Positions 54,326-64,000 of a stretch of DNA of 64,000 nucleotides are shown piece after piece. The notes under the pieces are model-generated. The model was not told the origin of the DNA. It did no database searches and was given only the letters and a program-made list of their open reading frames with translations. The stretch comes from Listeria aquatica FSL S10-1188 (GTDB lineage Bacteria; Bacillota; Bacilli; Lactobacillales; Listeriaceae). Location: contig NZ_AOCG01000009.1 of assembly GCF_000525795.1 (NCBI RefSeq), positions 1 through 64,000 on the forward strand. The letters are read 5' to 3'. The translations under genes were made by a program, and so were the position numbers. The first letter of the stretch is position 1; every line of letters begins with the position of its first letter.

Positions 54326-55076
54326 TTCGCAAAGCATACATCAAAATTCCCGCAGCGACTGAAACATTTAGGGATTCACTTTCACCATAAATAGGGATAT
54401 AGACTTTGTGCCTGATTTTTTCTTCAATTGTTTTCGAAATACCATTTCCTTCATTCCCCACAACGAGCCCAAACGATTCCTTTTTAGAAACCTGATCGTA
54501 AGGCATTGCCGTTTCATCCAAGAAAGCGCCATAGACTGGAACTTCTTCATCTGCAAGTCTAAAAAGCCAGTCTAAAAGATTCCCACTAATTACAGGAATA
54601 TGGAAGTGACTTCCCTGCGCACTACGTATCACCTTAGGATTATATAAATCCGCAGACCCAGCACCGAGAATGACCGCATCAAACCCAGCCGCGTCTGCCG
54701 TTCGAATCAGCGTTCCCATATTCCCCGGATCCTGCACCGCATCAAGAAGTAAAAACTTCTTATCAACAAGAAACAAAAGCTCTGGCTCCGTCATTTTGAC
54801 GACTGCAAAAACCCCTTGCTCGCTTTTAGTTTCACTTAAATAGTGGCTCACCTCATGACTCACCAAGTGTTTTCGAATCTCACTAGGTCGCTCTAAGTCA
54901 AATGACAAACCCTCTTCAACGATCAGCTCTTCAACAAGTCCATCTTGCTTTAGCGCCTCTTCCACTAAATGAAAGCCTTCAACAAGGTATGTTCCTTGTT
55001 CAGCTCGCCCTTTTTTCATCATCAATTTTTTCCATTTTTTGACACGTTCATTTTTAGTGGACTGAATTAGTTCCAT
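54321..55076 (-). CDS. TrmH/SpoU family RNA 2'-O-methyltransferase
   Basis: 251 residues from MELIQSTKNERVKKWKKLM, after AAAGGAGAGGTTGG. It has an N-terminal L30e-like substrate domain, then the SPOUT knot: LLLDAVQDPGNMGTLIRTAD, GSADLYNPKVIRSAQGSHF, LVVGNEGNGIS and YGESESLNVSVAAGILMY. A 23S rRNA target is likely for this subgroup, but the exact nucleotide is not known. Confidence 0.9.
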   Translation of the reverse strand: MELIQSTKNERVKKWKKLMMKKGRAEQGTYLVEGFHLVEEALKQDGLVEELIVEEGLSFDLERPSEIRKHLVSHEVSHYLSETKSEQGVFAVVKMTEPELLFLVDKKFLLLDAVQDPGNMGTLIRTADAAGFDAVILGAGSADLYNPKVIRSAQGSHFHIPVISGNLLDWLFRLADEEVPVYGAFLDETAMPYDQVSKKESFGLVVGNEGNGISKTIEEKIRHKVYIPIYGESESLNVSVAAGILMYALRK

Positions 55077-55245
55077 CCAACCTCTCCTTTGTAACAATTC
55101 TGTAATCTAAAATGAAGTTTTACCTTTATACAACAGCTTTGCTTCTTTACATAAATAGTCATAAAGACCTAATTACATTTTCATAGTAGCTTCATCCGGC
55201 AATCTGTTTCTATTGTAGAGAGGAATCCATAAAAAAGCAATCTAA

Positions 55246-55273
55246 AAAGGCGCCCACTTATCGGGCGCCTTTT
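55246..55273 (-). terminator. M42 peptidase terminator
   Basis: Stem AAAAGGCGCCC with GGGCGCCTTTT, 7-base loop, 10 bases past the peptidase stop. Confidence 0.9.
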
Positions 55274-55282
55274 CTCTGAGCC

Positions 55283-56362
55283 TCAGCCAAATGTAATTTT
55301 CTTGACTGTTTCAGCATCCAAACGTTTGATGACTTCCGTAAGAAGTTTTACCGTTGCTTCAAAATCATCACGATGGATGATTGATGCATTGGAATGGATA
55401 TAACGTGCTGCAATCGTAACTGGCAGTGACGGAACCCCGTCACCTGTTAAGTGAATCGACCCAGCATCTGTACCACCACCAGGAATCGCATCAAACTGAT
55501 ACGGGATCCCGAGTTCATCCGCTACATCTGTAACAAAGTTACGCAAGCCAGGATGACTGACAAGTGAAGCGTCGTATAAAATAATTTGCGGGCCTTTACC
55601 CATTTTACTTTGCGCTTCCTCTGGTTTAATTCCCGGCGTATCACCAGCAATGCCGACATCGACTGCAAAACCAATATCCGGTTGAATAAAATGCGTCGCC
55701 GTTTTCGATCCACGTAATCCCACTTCTTCTTGGACAGCACCAACGCCGTAAACATTATTAGGATGTTTTTCATTTTGTAAATTTTTAAGCACTTGAATAG
55801 CAACAGCCAAACCGATTCGATTATCCCAAGCTTTCGCAAGTAAGAACTTCTCGTTTTTCATTGTTGTAAATTCAAAAGCAGGGACAATCATGTCTCCTGG
55901 CCGAATACCAAAACTTTCGGTTTCTTCTCGGTCATTCGAACCCACATCAATGAACATCGATTTAATGTCAAAAGATTTTTGCCGCTCAGCAGCCGTCATT
56001 AGATGAGGGGGTTTAGATCCAATCAAGCCAGGAATTTCTTCCCCTTCACGAGTAATAACGGTAACTTTTTGTGACAACATAACATGAGGCACCCAGCCAC
56101 CGACCGTTTGGAATTTAATAAAACCGCCTGCGTCAATTTGTGTAACCATAAAACCGACTTCATCCAAGTGTCCTGCGATCATCACTTTAGGTCCATCTGC
56201 CTGACCTTTTTTAAGTGCAATGCTACTCCCAAGTCCATCATGGTGAAGCTCATCGGCAGCGTCTTTTATGTAAGATTCAAAAACTTGTCTTGGTTCACGT
56301 TCATTTCCAGCAATCCCTTTTGCATCCGTCAACGCTTTTAACATTTCTAATTCCTGATCCAT
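55283..56362 (-). CDS. M42 family zinc aminopeptidase / glutamyl aminopeptidase
   Basis: 359 residues, intact. A dinuclear metalloaminopeptidase that forms large tetrahedral complexes. Ligand and catalytic motifs: [51 protein letters not shown] and [11 protein letters not shown]. It likely belongs to the PepA/YsdC/FrvX group. Confidence 0.92.
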   Translation of the reverse strand: MDQELEMLKALTDAKGIAGNEREPRQVFESYIKDAADELHHDGLGSSIALKKGQADGPKVMIAGHLDEVGFMVTQIDAGGFIKFQTVGGWVPHVMLSQKVTVITREGEEIPGLIGSKPPHLMTAAERQKSFDIKSMFIDVGSNDREETESFGIRPGDMIVPAFEFTTMKNEKFLLAKAWDNRIGLAVAIQVLKNLQNEKHPNNVYGVGAVQEEVGLRGSKTATHFIQPDIGFAVDVGIAGDTPGIKPEEAQSKMGKGPQIILYDASLVSHPGLRNFVTDVADELGIPYQFDAIPGGGTDAGSIHLTGDGVPSLPVTIAARYIHSNASIIHRDDFEATVKLLTEVIKRLDAETVKKITFG

Positions 56363-56434
56363 TTCAGCACATCCTTTCCTTCATGTTTCTTATTATAGCA
56401 GAAAAAAAACAGAAAACTTGCTTAGACGCATTAA

Positions 56435-56477
56435 AACCGAAAATTCAAGCTTAAATAAGCGCTAGAATTTTCGGTTT
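56435..56477 (-). terminator. Terminator of the SH3-glucosaminidase gene
   Basis: Stem AAACCGAAAATTC with GAATTTTCGGTTT, 17-18-base loop, directly after the stop at 56486. Confidence 0.7.
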
Positions 56478-56485
56478 ATTATTAA

Positions 56486-57532
56486 TTACATACTCAAATG
56501 CAATTTTGTATTAGTCATTAAAGTGACCGCACTAACTACAGAAAACTTCTTAAAAAAAGGAAGTTTGTCACTTGATTCATCACTATTTAAGGCAACTTGA
56601 TTAAAGCCATTTTGACCCGTTAATCGCTTATGCCAAGTACTTCCGGCACCCGCGAGTCCAACGCTTTGATTTTTAAATGGCGTTTTTCCTGATGTCGTAT
56701 AAATCAACTCAACCACATCACTATTTACCCAACCCACTTGAGAGCCAAGTTCAATTTGGTACCAAATTTTATTACTATCCATTTTGGCTTCACGTAAAAT
56801 TTCAATTTTGGGATCGAAATCATTCGAGAAGCTAGCGAGAAGTTTTGCTTCACGTATATTTGGTGAACTCCAAATATTTAATACACGGTGTTCTTTCATT
56901 TGACCGACTGCATAAGTCTGAGTAACCGAAGACATTTGATCGAGAGCCAGTTCTGAACGGTCATAAGTTGCTAAACCAAACTTTTCAATAACTTCAATCA
57001 ACTTCGCTGCGTATGTTGGGTCCGATGAATAACCCGTTTCAGCCAAAGCTTGCGCTGCTAAACGGAAATTCGTTTCCCCAAGCAAACGCGCATATAATTT
57101 TTTATTCCAGCTTGGGCCCTCAGCAAATAAAAGTGCATGATCATTCAGTGAATCGTACCAAGACGGATACGATTTAAAAGCAGCTTTTGTTCCAACATAG
57201 ACCACGCCATTATGCTCTTTAGTTGGCAAATAAATGGATCTCCCGCGGAAGGTTCCTTTAATGCCAAATAGGTTTTTTCCTTTTTGGGCAAGCTGACTTT
57301 TCCCCCAATTCGATTCTAAAATCGCTTGAGAAATTGTAATGCTGGCTAAAATTCCATGTTCTTTTTGAACTCTTTTTGCATGTGGCGCAATTTCATTAAT
57401 GAAAGCTTGTTGCGCGGAAGTTATCCGAGCAGATGAGTCATCCGCCTTTGCTTGCATAGGAAGAGCGATCATCGAAAACGATAGGCTGACGAGCCCTATT
57501 CTAAGCAAGTGCTTCTTAGCAATTGAAAACAT
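56486..57532 (-). CDS. Secreted glucosaminidase with SH3-like C-terminus
   Basis: 348 residues from MFSIAKKHLLRIGLVSLSFS, a signal peptide cleaved near QAKA. The LytG/FlgJ-type N-acetylglucosaminidase domain spans about residues 40-195, with the catalytic glutamate in ITISQAILESNWGKSQLAQK and NLFGIKGTFRG. The C-terminal half has SH3b-like repeats (VLNIWSSPNIREAKLLASF). It corresponds to the lmo1216-type autolysin. The start could instead be the GTG at 57547. Confidence 0.88.
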   Translation of the reverse strand: MFSIAKKHLLRIGLVSLSFSMIALPMQAKADDSSARITSAQQAFINEIAPHAKRVQKEHGILASITISQAILESNWGKSQLAQKGKNLFGIKGTFRGRSIYLPTKEHNGVVYVGTKAAFKSYPSWYDSLNDHALLFAEGPSWNKKLYARLLGETNFRLAAQALAETGYSSDPTYAAKLIEVIEKFGLATYDRSELALDQMSSVTQTYAVGQMKEHRVLNIWSSPNIREAKLLASFSNDFDPKIEILREAKMDSNKIWYQIELGSQVGWVNSDVVELIYTTSGKTPFKNQSVGLAGAGSTWHKRLTGQNGFNQVALNSDESSDKLPFFKKFSVVSAVTLMTNTKLHLSM

Positions 57533-57728
57533 AATGAGTTTGCACATCCTTTTTTGAATAAATTTTTATACCTCAAAGATATAAAAACATGTGTTCTTTC
57601 TTAGCAACCATTTCATTCTAACAAAACTTTTATGTAATATATATTTCTTTTAGGTTACAAAAATGACAAAACAATAAAAACCATTCACTTGCTTAGGTTG
57701 CGCAAAACGAAAAAAAAACAAAAAAAAA

Positions 57729-57798
57729 GGATTGAAACGCACTTTGTTAGGTCTAATGAACTACCAATAAGACAACTAAAAAGTGTTAATTTCAATCC
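57729..57798 (-). terminator. Terminator after the membrane-anchored glucosaminidase
   Basis: Outer stem GGATTGAAA with TTTCAATCC, inner GCACTTT with AAAGTG(T), and long T runs on the minus strand. The T-rich stretch 57600-57728 between the two glucosaminidase genes holds no other feature I can support, apart from AT-rich possible promoters. Confidence 0.8.
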
Positions 57799-57806
57799 AT
57801 TTTCGG

Positions 57807-58662
57807 TTATTTTCGTTGAATTAAATCCGCTTTAACCCAACCTGCTGTCTTCCCATCAACAGCAAATTGAACCCATTTTCCGTTGGTTGTTTCCGCAACA
57901 CGGAGAACATTCAAAGTATCCCTCGCGTAAAAAGTTAAGTTTTCATTTTTAGTTGCTCCAGGGAGTCCATAAGGCATACCATAAACCGTTCCTTCTGCGT
58001 CTTTTTTTAACCTTTGCTTTGTACCCCGCAAGCTGATTTCGAATGACTTTCGCCCCTACTTCATCGTAGCTCGTTAAGTCATAGTCATCAATCAGCGTTG
58101 TAAGTTTCGAAGCATAAGTTGGATCAGTCGCATATCCCGCATCCATGATTGCTTTTGCAGCCGTTTTATAATCTCTGGCATCAATTACAGCCCGGTATTT
58201 ATCTTTCGCCCAAGAAGTCCCATTTAAAAAGAGATTCGCATGATCATCAAGTGATTCATCAAAACTTGTATATTTTCGAAAATTCGCTTTGATCTCGATC
58301 CATTTTCCATCTTGAAATTCCTTTGTCGTCATATTAATTAACGGAACGCCTGCTGACCCTTTCACTCCAAATAAATTATTCGCTTTAATCGCCAGCTCGC
58401 TTTTTCCCCAGTTTGACTCAAGAATCGCCTGAGCAAGCGTAACGCTCGTCAAAATATTATGTTCCTTTTGAATTTGCTGCGCGCGTGGGACGAGTTTGCT
58501 GATGAAATGCTGTTTTTCGTTGTCGTAAGCAGGAGATGGTGCCGTAAATTCTAAATACGCATTCCGGAGCATCCCAGCCAAAACAAACAGAAGAACAACC
58601 GATGTAAAAATGCCCGTCAAAAAGTAAATTCGCCGCTTCTTCTTTTTCGTCCACTTTCTCAA
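57807..58662 (-). CDS. Membrane-anchored glucosaminidase with SH3 domain (frame break)
   Basis: Corrected, 284 residues. One N-terminal membrane segment (IYFLTGIFTSVVLLFVLAG), then the glucosaminidase domain with VTLAQAILESNWGKSELAIK and NLFGVKGSAGV, and a C-terminal SH3-like domain (NLTFYARDTLNVLRVAETT; WVKADLIQRK). An extra base lies in the T run 58002-58008. It is the lmo1215-type paralogue of the next gene. Confidence 0.87.
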
Positions 58663-58814
58663 AAAAGCATCTCCTCCTGTTTCTTTTAGCTAAACAATAC
58701 GTGAAAAAAGGGGAGAAATCAAGCCATCTTAAGACTGATTTTAAGATTCTTTTAGAAAACTTAAGACTTTCTTTCCTACAAAAAAACTCCTCGCAAATGC
58801 AAGGAGTTTTTCCA

Positions 58815-59450
58815 CTATTTCGAAGCAAGCGTGATACGTTCACGCTGATGTTCGCCCTTTTCGATTTCATCAACAAAGCCACGTGCATAATCTAGAAAAC
58901 TGATTTCACTTTCTCCGCTAGCATTTGTAAGCAAGTTGTCAGCGCCCATTTGATAGCTTCCCGTTGCTGCTCCATCAGGGTTAAAGAAAGCAGAAGGACT
59001 AACATACGTCCAGTTCAAATTCGTTGTCGCCTTCAGTTCATCAAAAGCTTTTCCCATATTAGAAGCCGTTGGAAGAAAAGCTTCTGGAAAGTCTTTTGTG
59101 TCCATGAGACGAGTTGTCTTCTCAGGGTCGACATATAAACTACCTGCCCCACCAACAACCATTAATCGAATCTCTTCATGTCCTTTTAAAAGCTCAATCA
59201 AATGCGCAAGTGAACTTTGATGCAGGTCTTCTTTTCCAAGTGGCGCATTAAACGCATCGACAACTACATCTTGCCCCTCTAAGTCTGCAAACGTTAAATC
59301 AAATAAGTCCTTTTCTAACACCTCTACATTTGGATTCGTAATTTTTTCTTTATGACGAACAATCGCCGTCACATCCATTCCCCGTTTAACAGCCTCCTCT
59401 AAAATCAAATGACCAGCTTTTCCTGCAGCTGCAATAATGGCTACTTTCAT
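58815..59450 (-). CDS. NAD(P)-binding oxidoreductase, YwnB-like
   Basis: 211 residues, intact, atypical short-chain dehydrogenase. The dinucleotide site is KVAIIAAAGKAGHLILEEAV and VVVDAFNAPLG; there is LMVVGGAGSLYVDPEKTTRL. In B. subtilis ywnB lies next to the Rrf2-type ywnA, the same pairing as here. The substrate is unknown. Confidence 0.87.
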   Translation of the reverse strand: MKVAIIAAAGKAGHLILEEAVKRGMDVTAIVRHKEKITNPNVEVLEKDLFDLTFADLEGQDVVVDAFNAPLGKEDLHQSSLAHLIELLKGHEEIRLMVVGGAGSLYVDPEKTTRLMDTKDFPEAFLPTASNMGKAFDELKATTNLNWTYVSPSAFFNPDGAATGSYQMGADNLLTNASGESEISFLDYARGFVDEIEKGEHQRERITLASK

Positions 59451-59514
59451 GATTCTTCCTCCTTATATGTAACTAAAACAGTTACAATCAAATGTTTTTG
59501 ATAGCAAGGCAAAT

Positions 59515-59938
59515 CTAATTCGCCTTGCTTTCCATACTTGCACGAATATCTTGTAAACTCACCTTTTTTAATTCAGCTTCCATCTTTCGCTGCGCATTTA
59601 AAAAGGCATCATCAAGCGCATCTTGAATGTGAGCACCAACGAAACAATTTGGATTGGGATTTTGATGCATATCAAATAACTGCTTTTCCCCTTCCACAGC
59701 TCGGTACACTTCATAGAGCGAAATCTCTTCCGGATCACGCGTCAAATAAGTCACGCTAGCACCAGGACTTGAATGAAGCAACCCAGCTTTCTTTAAAAAG
59801 GCTCATGATGCGCCGGATTACAACCGGGTTCGTTCCAACGCTCCCCGCGATCTCCTCAGAGGTTATTTGTTCGCCGCGATTTCGATCAACTAACGTCAAA
59901 ATATGCACCGCGACACTAAAACGTGTTGAAATGGCCAT
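59515..59938 (-). CDS. Rrf2 family regulator, YwnA-like (frame break)
   Basis: Corrected, 140 residues: MAISTRFSVAVHILTLVDRN, the helix-turn-helix ITSEEIAGSVGTNPVVIRRI and a dimer helix. Only one cysteine (NPNCFVG) is in the region where NsrR/IscR have three, so an Fe-S cluster is unlikely. The extra base lies in the A run 59795-59799. Likely regulator of the adjacent oxidoreductase. Confidence 0.87.
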
Positions 59939-59988
59939 TCCCTCACCTCTTTGTAACCATTATAGTTACAACCTGTTTCTTTGTCAAA

Positions 59989-61009
59989 TTACTTGTTTTT
60001 AGAAGGAAAAGAAATTTTTCCATAAGCCTTTTGCAAGAAGTAGAGTCGCCCTTGCCATTTAAAAGCACTTTGCCGGTCCGAAAGTAGCGCCTCAAACATT
60101 TTGCGTTTCCTTTTCGGTAGCTTTACTAAATCAGTTTTCAAATCAGTCTGCTCAATATAGCTTGAAACGAGTCCGCGAATTTCCTCATAATCTTCTTTAG
60201 GCGCGAGAAAAAGCCATTCGATCATTGAAAATAAGTCAATCGCTAGGAATTTATCTTTTTTTTGCTTGGATGAGTTTTGTATCCGTCACCCCTTTAAAGG
60301 CTTGATCACAAACCCTTAAAGCATCCAGTCGATCCTTTACCATGCGAACATTGTTCCGTTGTTGCGTAATAGATCCCGAAGATTCCCTTGAACGCCAGTA
60401 GTAGCCTATCGAGGCGAGTAAATTGACGCGCTCAGCTTTTAAATAGGCAGGAATAACAACAGGAATATCTTCAAAGGTTTTTCCCACTGGGAAAGCAAAC
60501 TGATTCTCATCCCAAAAGCTGCGTTTAAACAATTTATTCCAGCTCGTCGTATCATAAAGCAACTCGTTTGTTTCATGCAAATTCGTTCCAATTTTTGTTT
60601 CTTGCATAAAACGTTCATGAAGAACAGAAGGATAAACATCTTCGCCGCGAAGTCGGCTCACCCCGATCGTTACGATTTCTGCATCTGCTTGCTCAAGGCT
60701 TTTCACCATTCGTTCATACATCGTTCTGTCAATAACATCGTCACTATCAACAAAAGCAAGATAAGTTCCTGTTGAAAGCTTCACGCCATCATTTCTCGCA
60801 GCTGACAACCCACCGTTTTCCTTCCGAATTACTTGAAGAGAAGGATACTTTTGCTGCAACTGTTTTAACTTTTCACCCGTATCGTCCGTTGATCCGTCCT
60901 CCACAACAATCACTTCAAGATCTGGATAAGATTGATTCATCACAGAATCGATACAAGCATCAATATATTCGCTCACATTATAAGCGGGGATAATCACACT
61001 TACTTTCAT
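59989..61009 (-). CDS. Glycosyltransferase family 2 (frame break)
   Basis: Corrected, 339 residues. The GT-A domain has VSVIIPAYNVSEYIDACIDS, VVEDGSTDDTGEKL, GGLSAARNDGVKLSTGTYLA and the metal-binding DSDD. The C-terminal part continues in another frame from KDKFLAIDLFSMIEWL after an extra base in the T run 60256-60263. It is soluble in appearance. Probably decorates wall or capsule polymer; the acceptor is unknown. It follows a paralogue by about 10 bases. Confidence 0.87.
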
Positions 61010-61020
61010 GTTTTTCTCCT

Positions 61021-62007
61021 TTAAAAGCCAGTTTTTTGGCGTCTTTTTTCAAACGGCACTTTCCAAACCCAATCCCCGAGTCGAACAAAGCCAGCGAGAT
61101 AAAGACGTACCGCGATTTTCTTCAGTTTTGCCGTTAGCCCGTGGCCAGAACTGTACCCGTTTTTTCTCCAGCGCGGGAACCTCTCTTCCAGAACTTGCTT
61201 CACCTCTCTCAGTGCTTCCTTACGCAATTTAATGGACTTGAGATCAATGATTTTTCGAAGAACCGTGCGATAAACGAGGTGTTCCATATAAAGCCATTCG
61301 AGTTCCTGTTCATTTCCATTATAAATCTTCAACCGCTTCATCTCAGCTTCCACATGCTGAAGCATCGGAATGACTTCAAGAAATTTAAGATCCTGTTTAA
61401 GGTTCGACTGGGAATCCATGCGATCCGTCTGATAAAAATAGAGAGCTTCGTCAAGCTTCACAGGATTTTTTGCCCGTAAAACGACAGCCGGAATCATTCC
61501 CAAATCCTCGTACCAAGTCCCAAGTGGAAAACGAATATCCCGTAACAGCTGAGAGTCATAAAATTTGTTCCAAGGAACGCTTCCCGCATCTGTCAGCAAG
61601 TATCCAGAATTTCGAGGCACATATTGTTTTTTCCCTTCTTGGTTTACATTATAAGAAGTAAATAAAACGAGATCAGCATGTGACTCCTCAGCTGTTTTCA
61701 GACAAACTTCAACTAAATTTTCCTGAATCCAATCATCGCTATCTACCATCACAATATAATCCCCAGTTGCAAGATTTAAACCCGTATTCCGTGCTCCTGC
61801 TTGACCACTATTCAGTTGATGAATTTTTTTCACACGAGTATCTGTCAGCTGGTCTATCATTTCCCCAGAAGAATCCGTAGAACCATCGTCGATTAATAAA
61901 ATTTCAAGATGCGGATATGTTTGATTCAAAATCGAATTAACACAGCGCATCAAATCTTTTTCTACATTATATACAGGCACAATCACACTGACTAATTTTT
62001 CTTTCAT
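61021..62007 (-). CDS. Glycosyltransferase family 2
   Basis: 328 residues, intact. The GT-A motifs are VSVIVPVYNVEKDLMRCVNS, LLIDDGSTDSSGEMI, GQAGARNTGLNLATGDYIVM and DSDDW. The C-terminus is basic (RFPRWRKNGYSSGHGL; PFEKRRQKTGF). It forms a two-gene unit with the downstream GT2, so both may act on one glycan. Confidence 0.9.
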   Translation of the reverse strand: MKEKLVSVIVPVYNVEKDLMRCVNSILNQTYPHLEILLIDDGSTDSSGEMIDQLTDTRVKKIHQLNSGQAGARNTGLNLATGDYIVMVDSDDWIQENLVEVCLKTAEESHADLVLFTSYNVNQEGKKQYVPRNSGYLLTDAGSVPWNKFYDSQLLRDIRFPLGTWYEDLGMIPAVVLRAKNPVKLDEALYFYQTDRMDSQSNLKQDLKFLEVIPMLQHVEAEMKRLKIYNGNEQELEWLYMEHLVYRTVLRKIIDLKSIKLRKEALREVKQVLEERFPRWRKNGYSSGHGLTAKLKKIAVRLYLAGFVRLGDWVWKVPFEKRRQKTGF

Positions 62008-62127
62008 TTTCGAGCTCCTTTACGCAAAGAAATACGCTTCCCCTTAAGGATACCCGTTCTGAAAACTTTTGTCTATTGCAAACAAAAAAGCCACTGGAAG
62101 AAAATTCCAGCAGCTTTTAAGCATTCG

Positions 62128-62541
62128 TTATTTAATTTCAATTTTTGTATGGTCACTATTTTCTAATTTTGGAAGAACAATGCTTAAAACGCCATCCACA
62201 AAGTCTGCTTTCACTCCACTCGCATCTACATTTTGAAGTGCAAAGCTTCTGCTGATAGAGCCGCTTGAACGTTCACGACGAATAAAGTTTCCCGCGTCAT
62301 CTTTCACGTCCGCTTTCTTTTCACGTTGTCCTTTAATTGTCAAAATACCATTTTCAAAATCAACGCGAATGTCTTCTTTGTTAAAACCTGGTAAATCCGC
62401 TTTCACTTGATAGTTTTCCTCAGTTTCTGAAATGTCGACATTCATTTGGCTTCCATTTAATAGGTTAACGTTTCCATCAAAGACAGATGGGAATAAGTCA
62501 AAGAAGTCGCTGTGATGCATTTGTGGTAAGTTCATCATCAT
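62128..62541 (-). CDS. Small heat shock protein (Hsp20)
   Basis: 137 residues with the alpha-crystallin domain: MNVDISETEENYQVKADLPG, DIRVDFENGILTIKG, and the C-terminal GVLSIVLPKL. The start has tandem ATGs after GAGGAGTG; the exact one is uncertain. An ATP-independent chaperone. I see no CIRCE element upstream. Confidence 0.92.
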   Translation of the reverse strand: MMMNLPQMHHSDFFDLFPSVFDGNVNLLNGSQMNVDISETEENYQVKADLPGFNKEDIRVDFENGILTIKGQREKKADVKDDAGNFIRRERSSGSISRSFALQNVDASGVKADFVDGVLSIVLPKLENSDHTKIEIK

Positions 62542-62608
62542 TCATCACTCCTCATAACCTTCTTATTCTTACCTTACAATTCTATTGTAGCTCTATAGTC
62601 AGAAAAGG

Positions 62609-63229
62609 TCAAAGTTTTTGCTTCACAGCAAATCGAAGAACTGTTTTTAAATTTTCAGGTGCCGTTCTTCTGGGATCAGACAAATAAATCTCCTTATGAT
62701 CCTTTGATACCCGTTCAAATCCTTTATCCGATGCGAACTGTTCCATTTGAGCAAAGCTCGCGGGTTCTGTATCATACGAGCCAAGATGTAGCATTTGAAT
62801 TGAAGGTCCCTCAGTGGATTCTTCTAACCTCAACTTCTGAATTTGTTCGTTTGAAAGCTTCTTTTCAAGAAGGGGACTGATTTCTTCGAATAATTTTTGG
62901 TTAACAAATTCCGGCTGTCGGATCATGATCTTATAAGCAAATAAAGATTTATCAAGTGGACCAGCATCTCGTTGTTTCGTTGTCCACTCTCCTTCAAGTG
63001 GATAGACGGTATACTCAAAATAACCTTCAGGAGTTAGCCCTTTTTTCGGTAGCATTCGAATCGTATAAGCAGCCGCATAAAGCGCTGCTACGTGCTCTTG
63101 AAAATCCTTTTCATTAGGGTCTCCTTCGCCATCGATTGTCAGGTAACACATTTTCGGAACATCCAGAAAAACTGGCTGTTTCTTGGGCAAATAAAGTTCC
63201 TTTTCTTCTTTACGCCATTCATATTTCAC
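62609..63229 (-). CDS. GyrI-like small-molecule-binding protein
   Basis: 206 residues, starting at GTG 63229 (MKYEWRKEEKELYLPKKQ), directly after the MerR stop, so translation is coupled. The GyrI-like fold is suggested by PVFLDVPKMCYLTIDGEGDP, YPLEGEW and LHLGSYDTEPASFAQME, and the whole matches the stand-alone group with no DNA-binding domain. It may bind a drug or metabolite or have hydrolase activity. Confidence 0.85.
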   Translation of the reverse strand: MKYEWRKEEKELYLPKKQPVFLDVPKMCYLTIDGEGDPNEKDFQEHVAALYAAAYTIRMLPKKGLTPEGYFEYTVYPLEGEWTTKQRDAGPLDKSLFAYKIMIRQPEFVNQKLFEEISPLLEKKLSNEQIQKLRLEESTEGPSIQMLHLGSYDTEPASFAQMEQFASDKGFERVSKDHKEIYLSDPRRTAPENLKTVLRFAVKQKL

Positions 63230-64000
63230 TTATTCATCTCTCCTTTTCACTTGAAAGCACGCTTCTGTAAGCCATTTTTCGGTGTCTTCTTCAGTTGCTT
63301 TCGATACGTGATAGATATTTAACATCGGGCCCGCAATTTCGTAAGGATTAGACTCGATCCATTTGGCAAAAGTTTCTGTCACAACTGCCATCTTTTCATA
63401 GGAACCGCTAAAAGTAATACTTGCCACTAATTGTTCAGGTACTTTCTTAAAATCAAGGTTTTCTTCTGCATCAAGAATAACCGATTGCACTTCAACATCC
63501 GGCCAGTTCTCCAAATAACTAGCATCATGGAAAATCGCACAGTCGAGCCGCTCTTTTGAAAAAGAAATTTTTTTCTCTTGCTGCTTTTTGATAAAGTTTT
63601 TTCCAAAGGACTCCCTCAGCATTATAGTTGGGGATTTTTTTTGCGCAAACTGAGGACTCTTCGTTCTGGCAAAGTTTTCACTTTCACTAAGTAGTGCTGA
63701 TTGTGCTTAAAATAAGGCTTCGCTTCTTTTAAGCGCTTCATTTGTTCTTTTAGTTTTTCTGCTTCTTTTTTTAATGCTTGATAGCGATTTTCATAAAGCA
63801 AAAAAAAGCGCTTGTTTTTCATCCGACTGCTCAAAAATCCACTTTATCTCCTTTAAGGAAAAACCCATGCTTTGTAATTCTCGAATACGTTCGACATCTT
63901 CTAGCTGACGAGCCTCATAATAACGATATCCTGTTGTTGCGTCAATTTTAACTGGTTTAATGAGAGCGAGCTTATCATAGTGTCGTAACATTCTAACGCT
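63230..64000 (-). CDS. MerR family regulator with GyrI-like C-terminus (partial, three frame breaks)
   Basis: The 5' end lies outside the window. The visible N-terminal part has the MerR signature VRMLRHYDKLALIKPVKID and RYYEARQLEDVERIRELQSM, then a coiled coil (residues around LKKEAEKLKEQMKRLKE), then a GyrI-like ligand domain (AIFHDASYLENWPDVEVQSV to MLNIYHVSKATEEDTEKWL). Extra bases lie in runs 63800-63807, 63635-63642 and 63568-63574. Probably an activator responding to a small molecule, co-expressed with the GyrI-like protein downstream. Confidence 0.85.

Overview
The window reads as chromosomal DNA of a Listeria-like bacterium (Bacillota, low G+C). The evidence is protein similarity to Listeria orthologues as I remember them and a gene order that follows the L. 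monocytogenes EGD-e lmo1331-lmo1313 and lmo1240-lmo1215 segments. No search was run, so the species is not fixed; it looks like a relative rather than L. monocytogenes itself. Nearly all genes lie on the minus strand, so the annotation reads from high to low coordinates.

Layout. 1-22.1 kb is a translation, replication and envelope core: pnp and rpsO; the nusA-infB operon (rimP, nusA, ylxR, ylxQ, infB, ylxP, rbfA, truB, ribF); polC; proS; rseP, dxr, cdsA, uppS; frr and pyrH. 22.1-26.2 kb is an accessory island: a GNAT acetyltransferase; a type VII secretion effector locus (WXG100 protein, DUF1310 membrane protein, a TslA-like reverse-domain lipase and two small helical partners); a cas-less mini CRISPR array with type II-A-like repeats; and tRNA-Arg(TCT). 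26.3-39.4 kb returns to core genes: yfcE, rdgB, rph, murI, yslB, lysC, uvrC, trxA, mutS2, polX, cvpA, zapA, rnhC. 39.4-48.6 kb holds a macrolide 2'-phosphotransferase, ung, a MarR/MmpL exporter unit and a FtsX-type ABC transporter. 48.7-52.5 kb is pheST behind a T-box leader. 52.5-64 kb contains an ECF S component with a DUF4430 lipoprotein, small regulators, an rRNA methyltransferase, an M42 peptidase, two glucosaminidases, a ywnA/ywnB-like pair, two family 2 glycosyltransferases, an Hsp20 and a MerR/GyrI pair cut by the window end.

Sequence quality matters here. I count about 38 single-base frame breaks in 27 genes. Almost all are one extra base in an A or T run, for example 8 where 7 restores the frame. 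They hit essential genes (infB, polC, pheT, frr, pyrH, dxr, cdsA) as readily as accessory ones, so homopolymer overcalls in the assembly are far more likely than real pseudogenes. I therefore give joined coordinates and name each break. After correction, lengths come out close to those I recall for the families (RseP 420, Ung 224, PheT 802, PolC 1445, Frr 185 residues).

The most interesting region is 22.7-26.2 kb: a reverse-architecture type VII lipase toxin locus beside an orphan CRISPR array at a tRNA-Arg gene of the kind used as a phage attachment site, where the gene order also departs from what I recall for L. monocytogenes.
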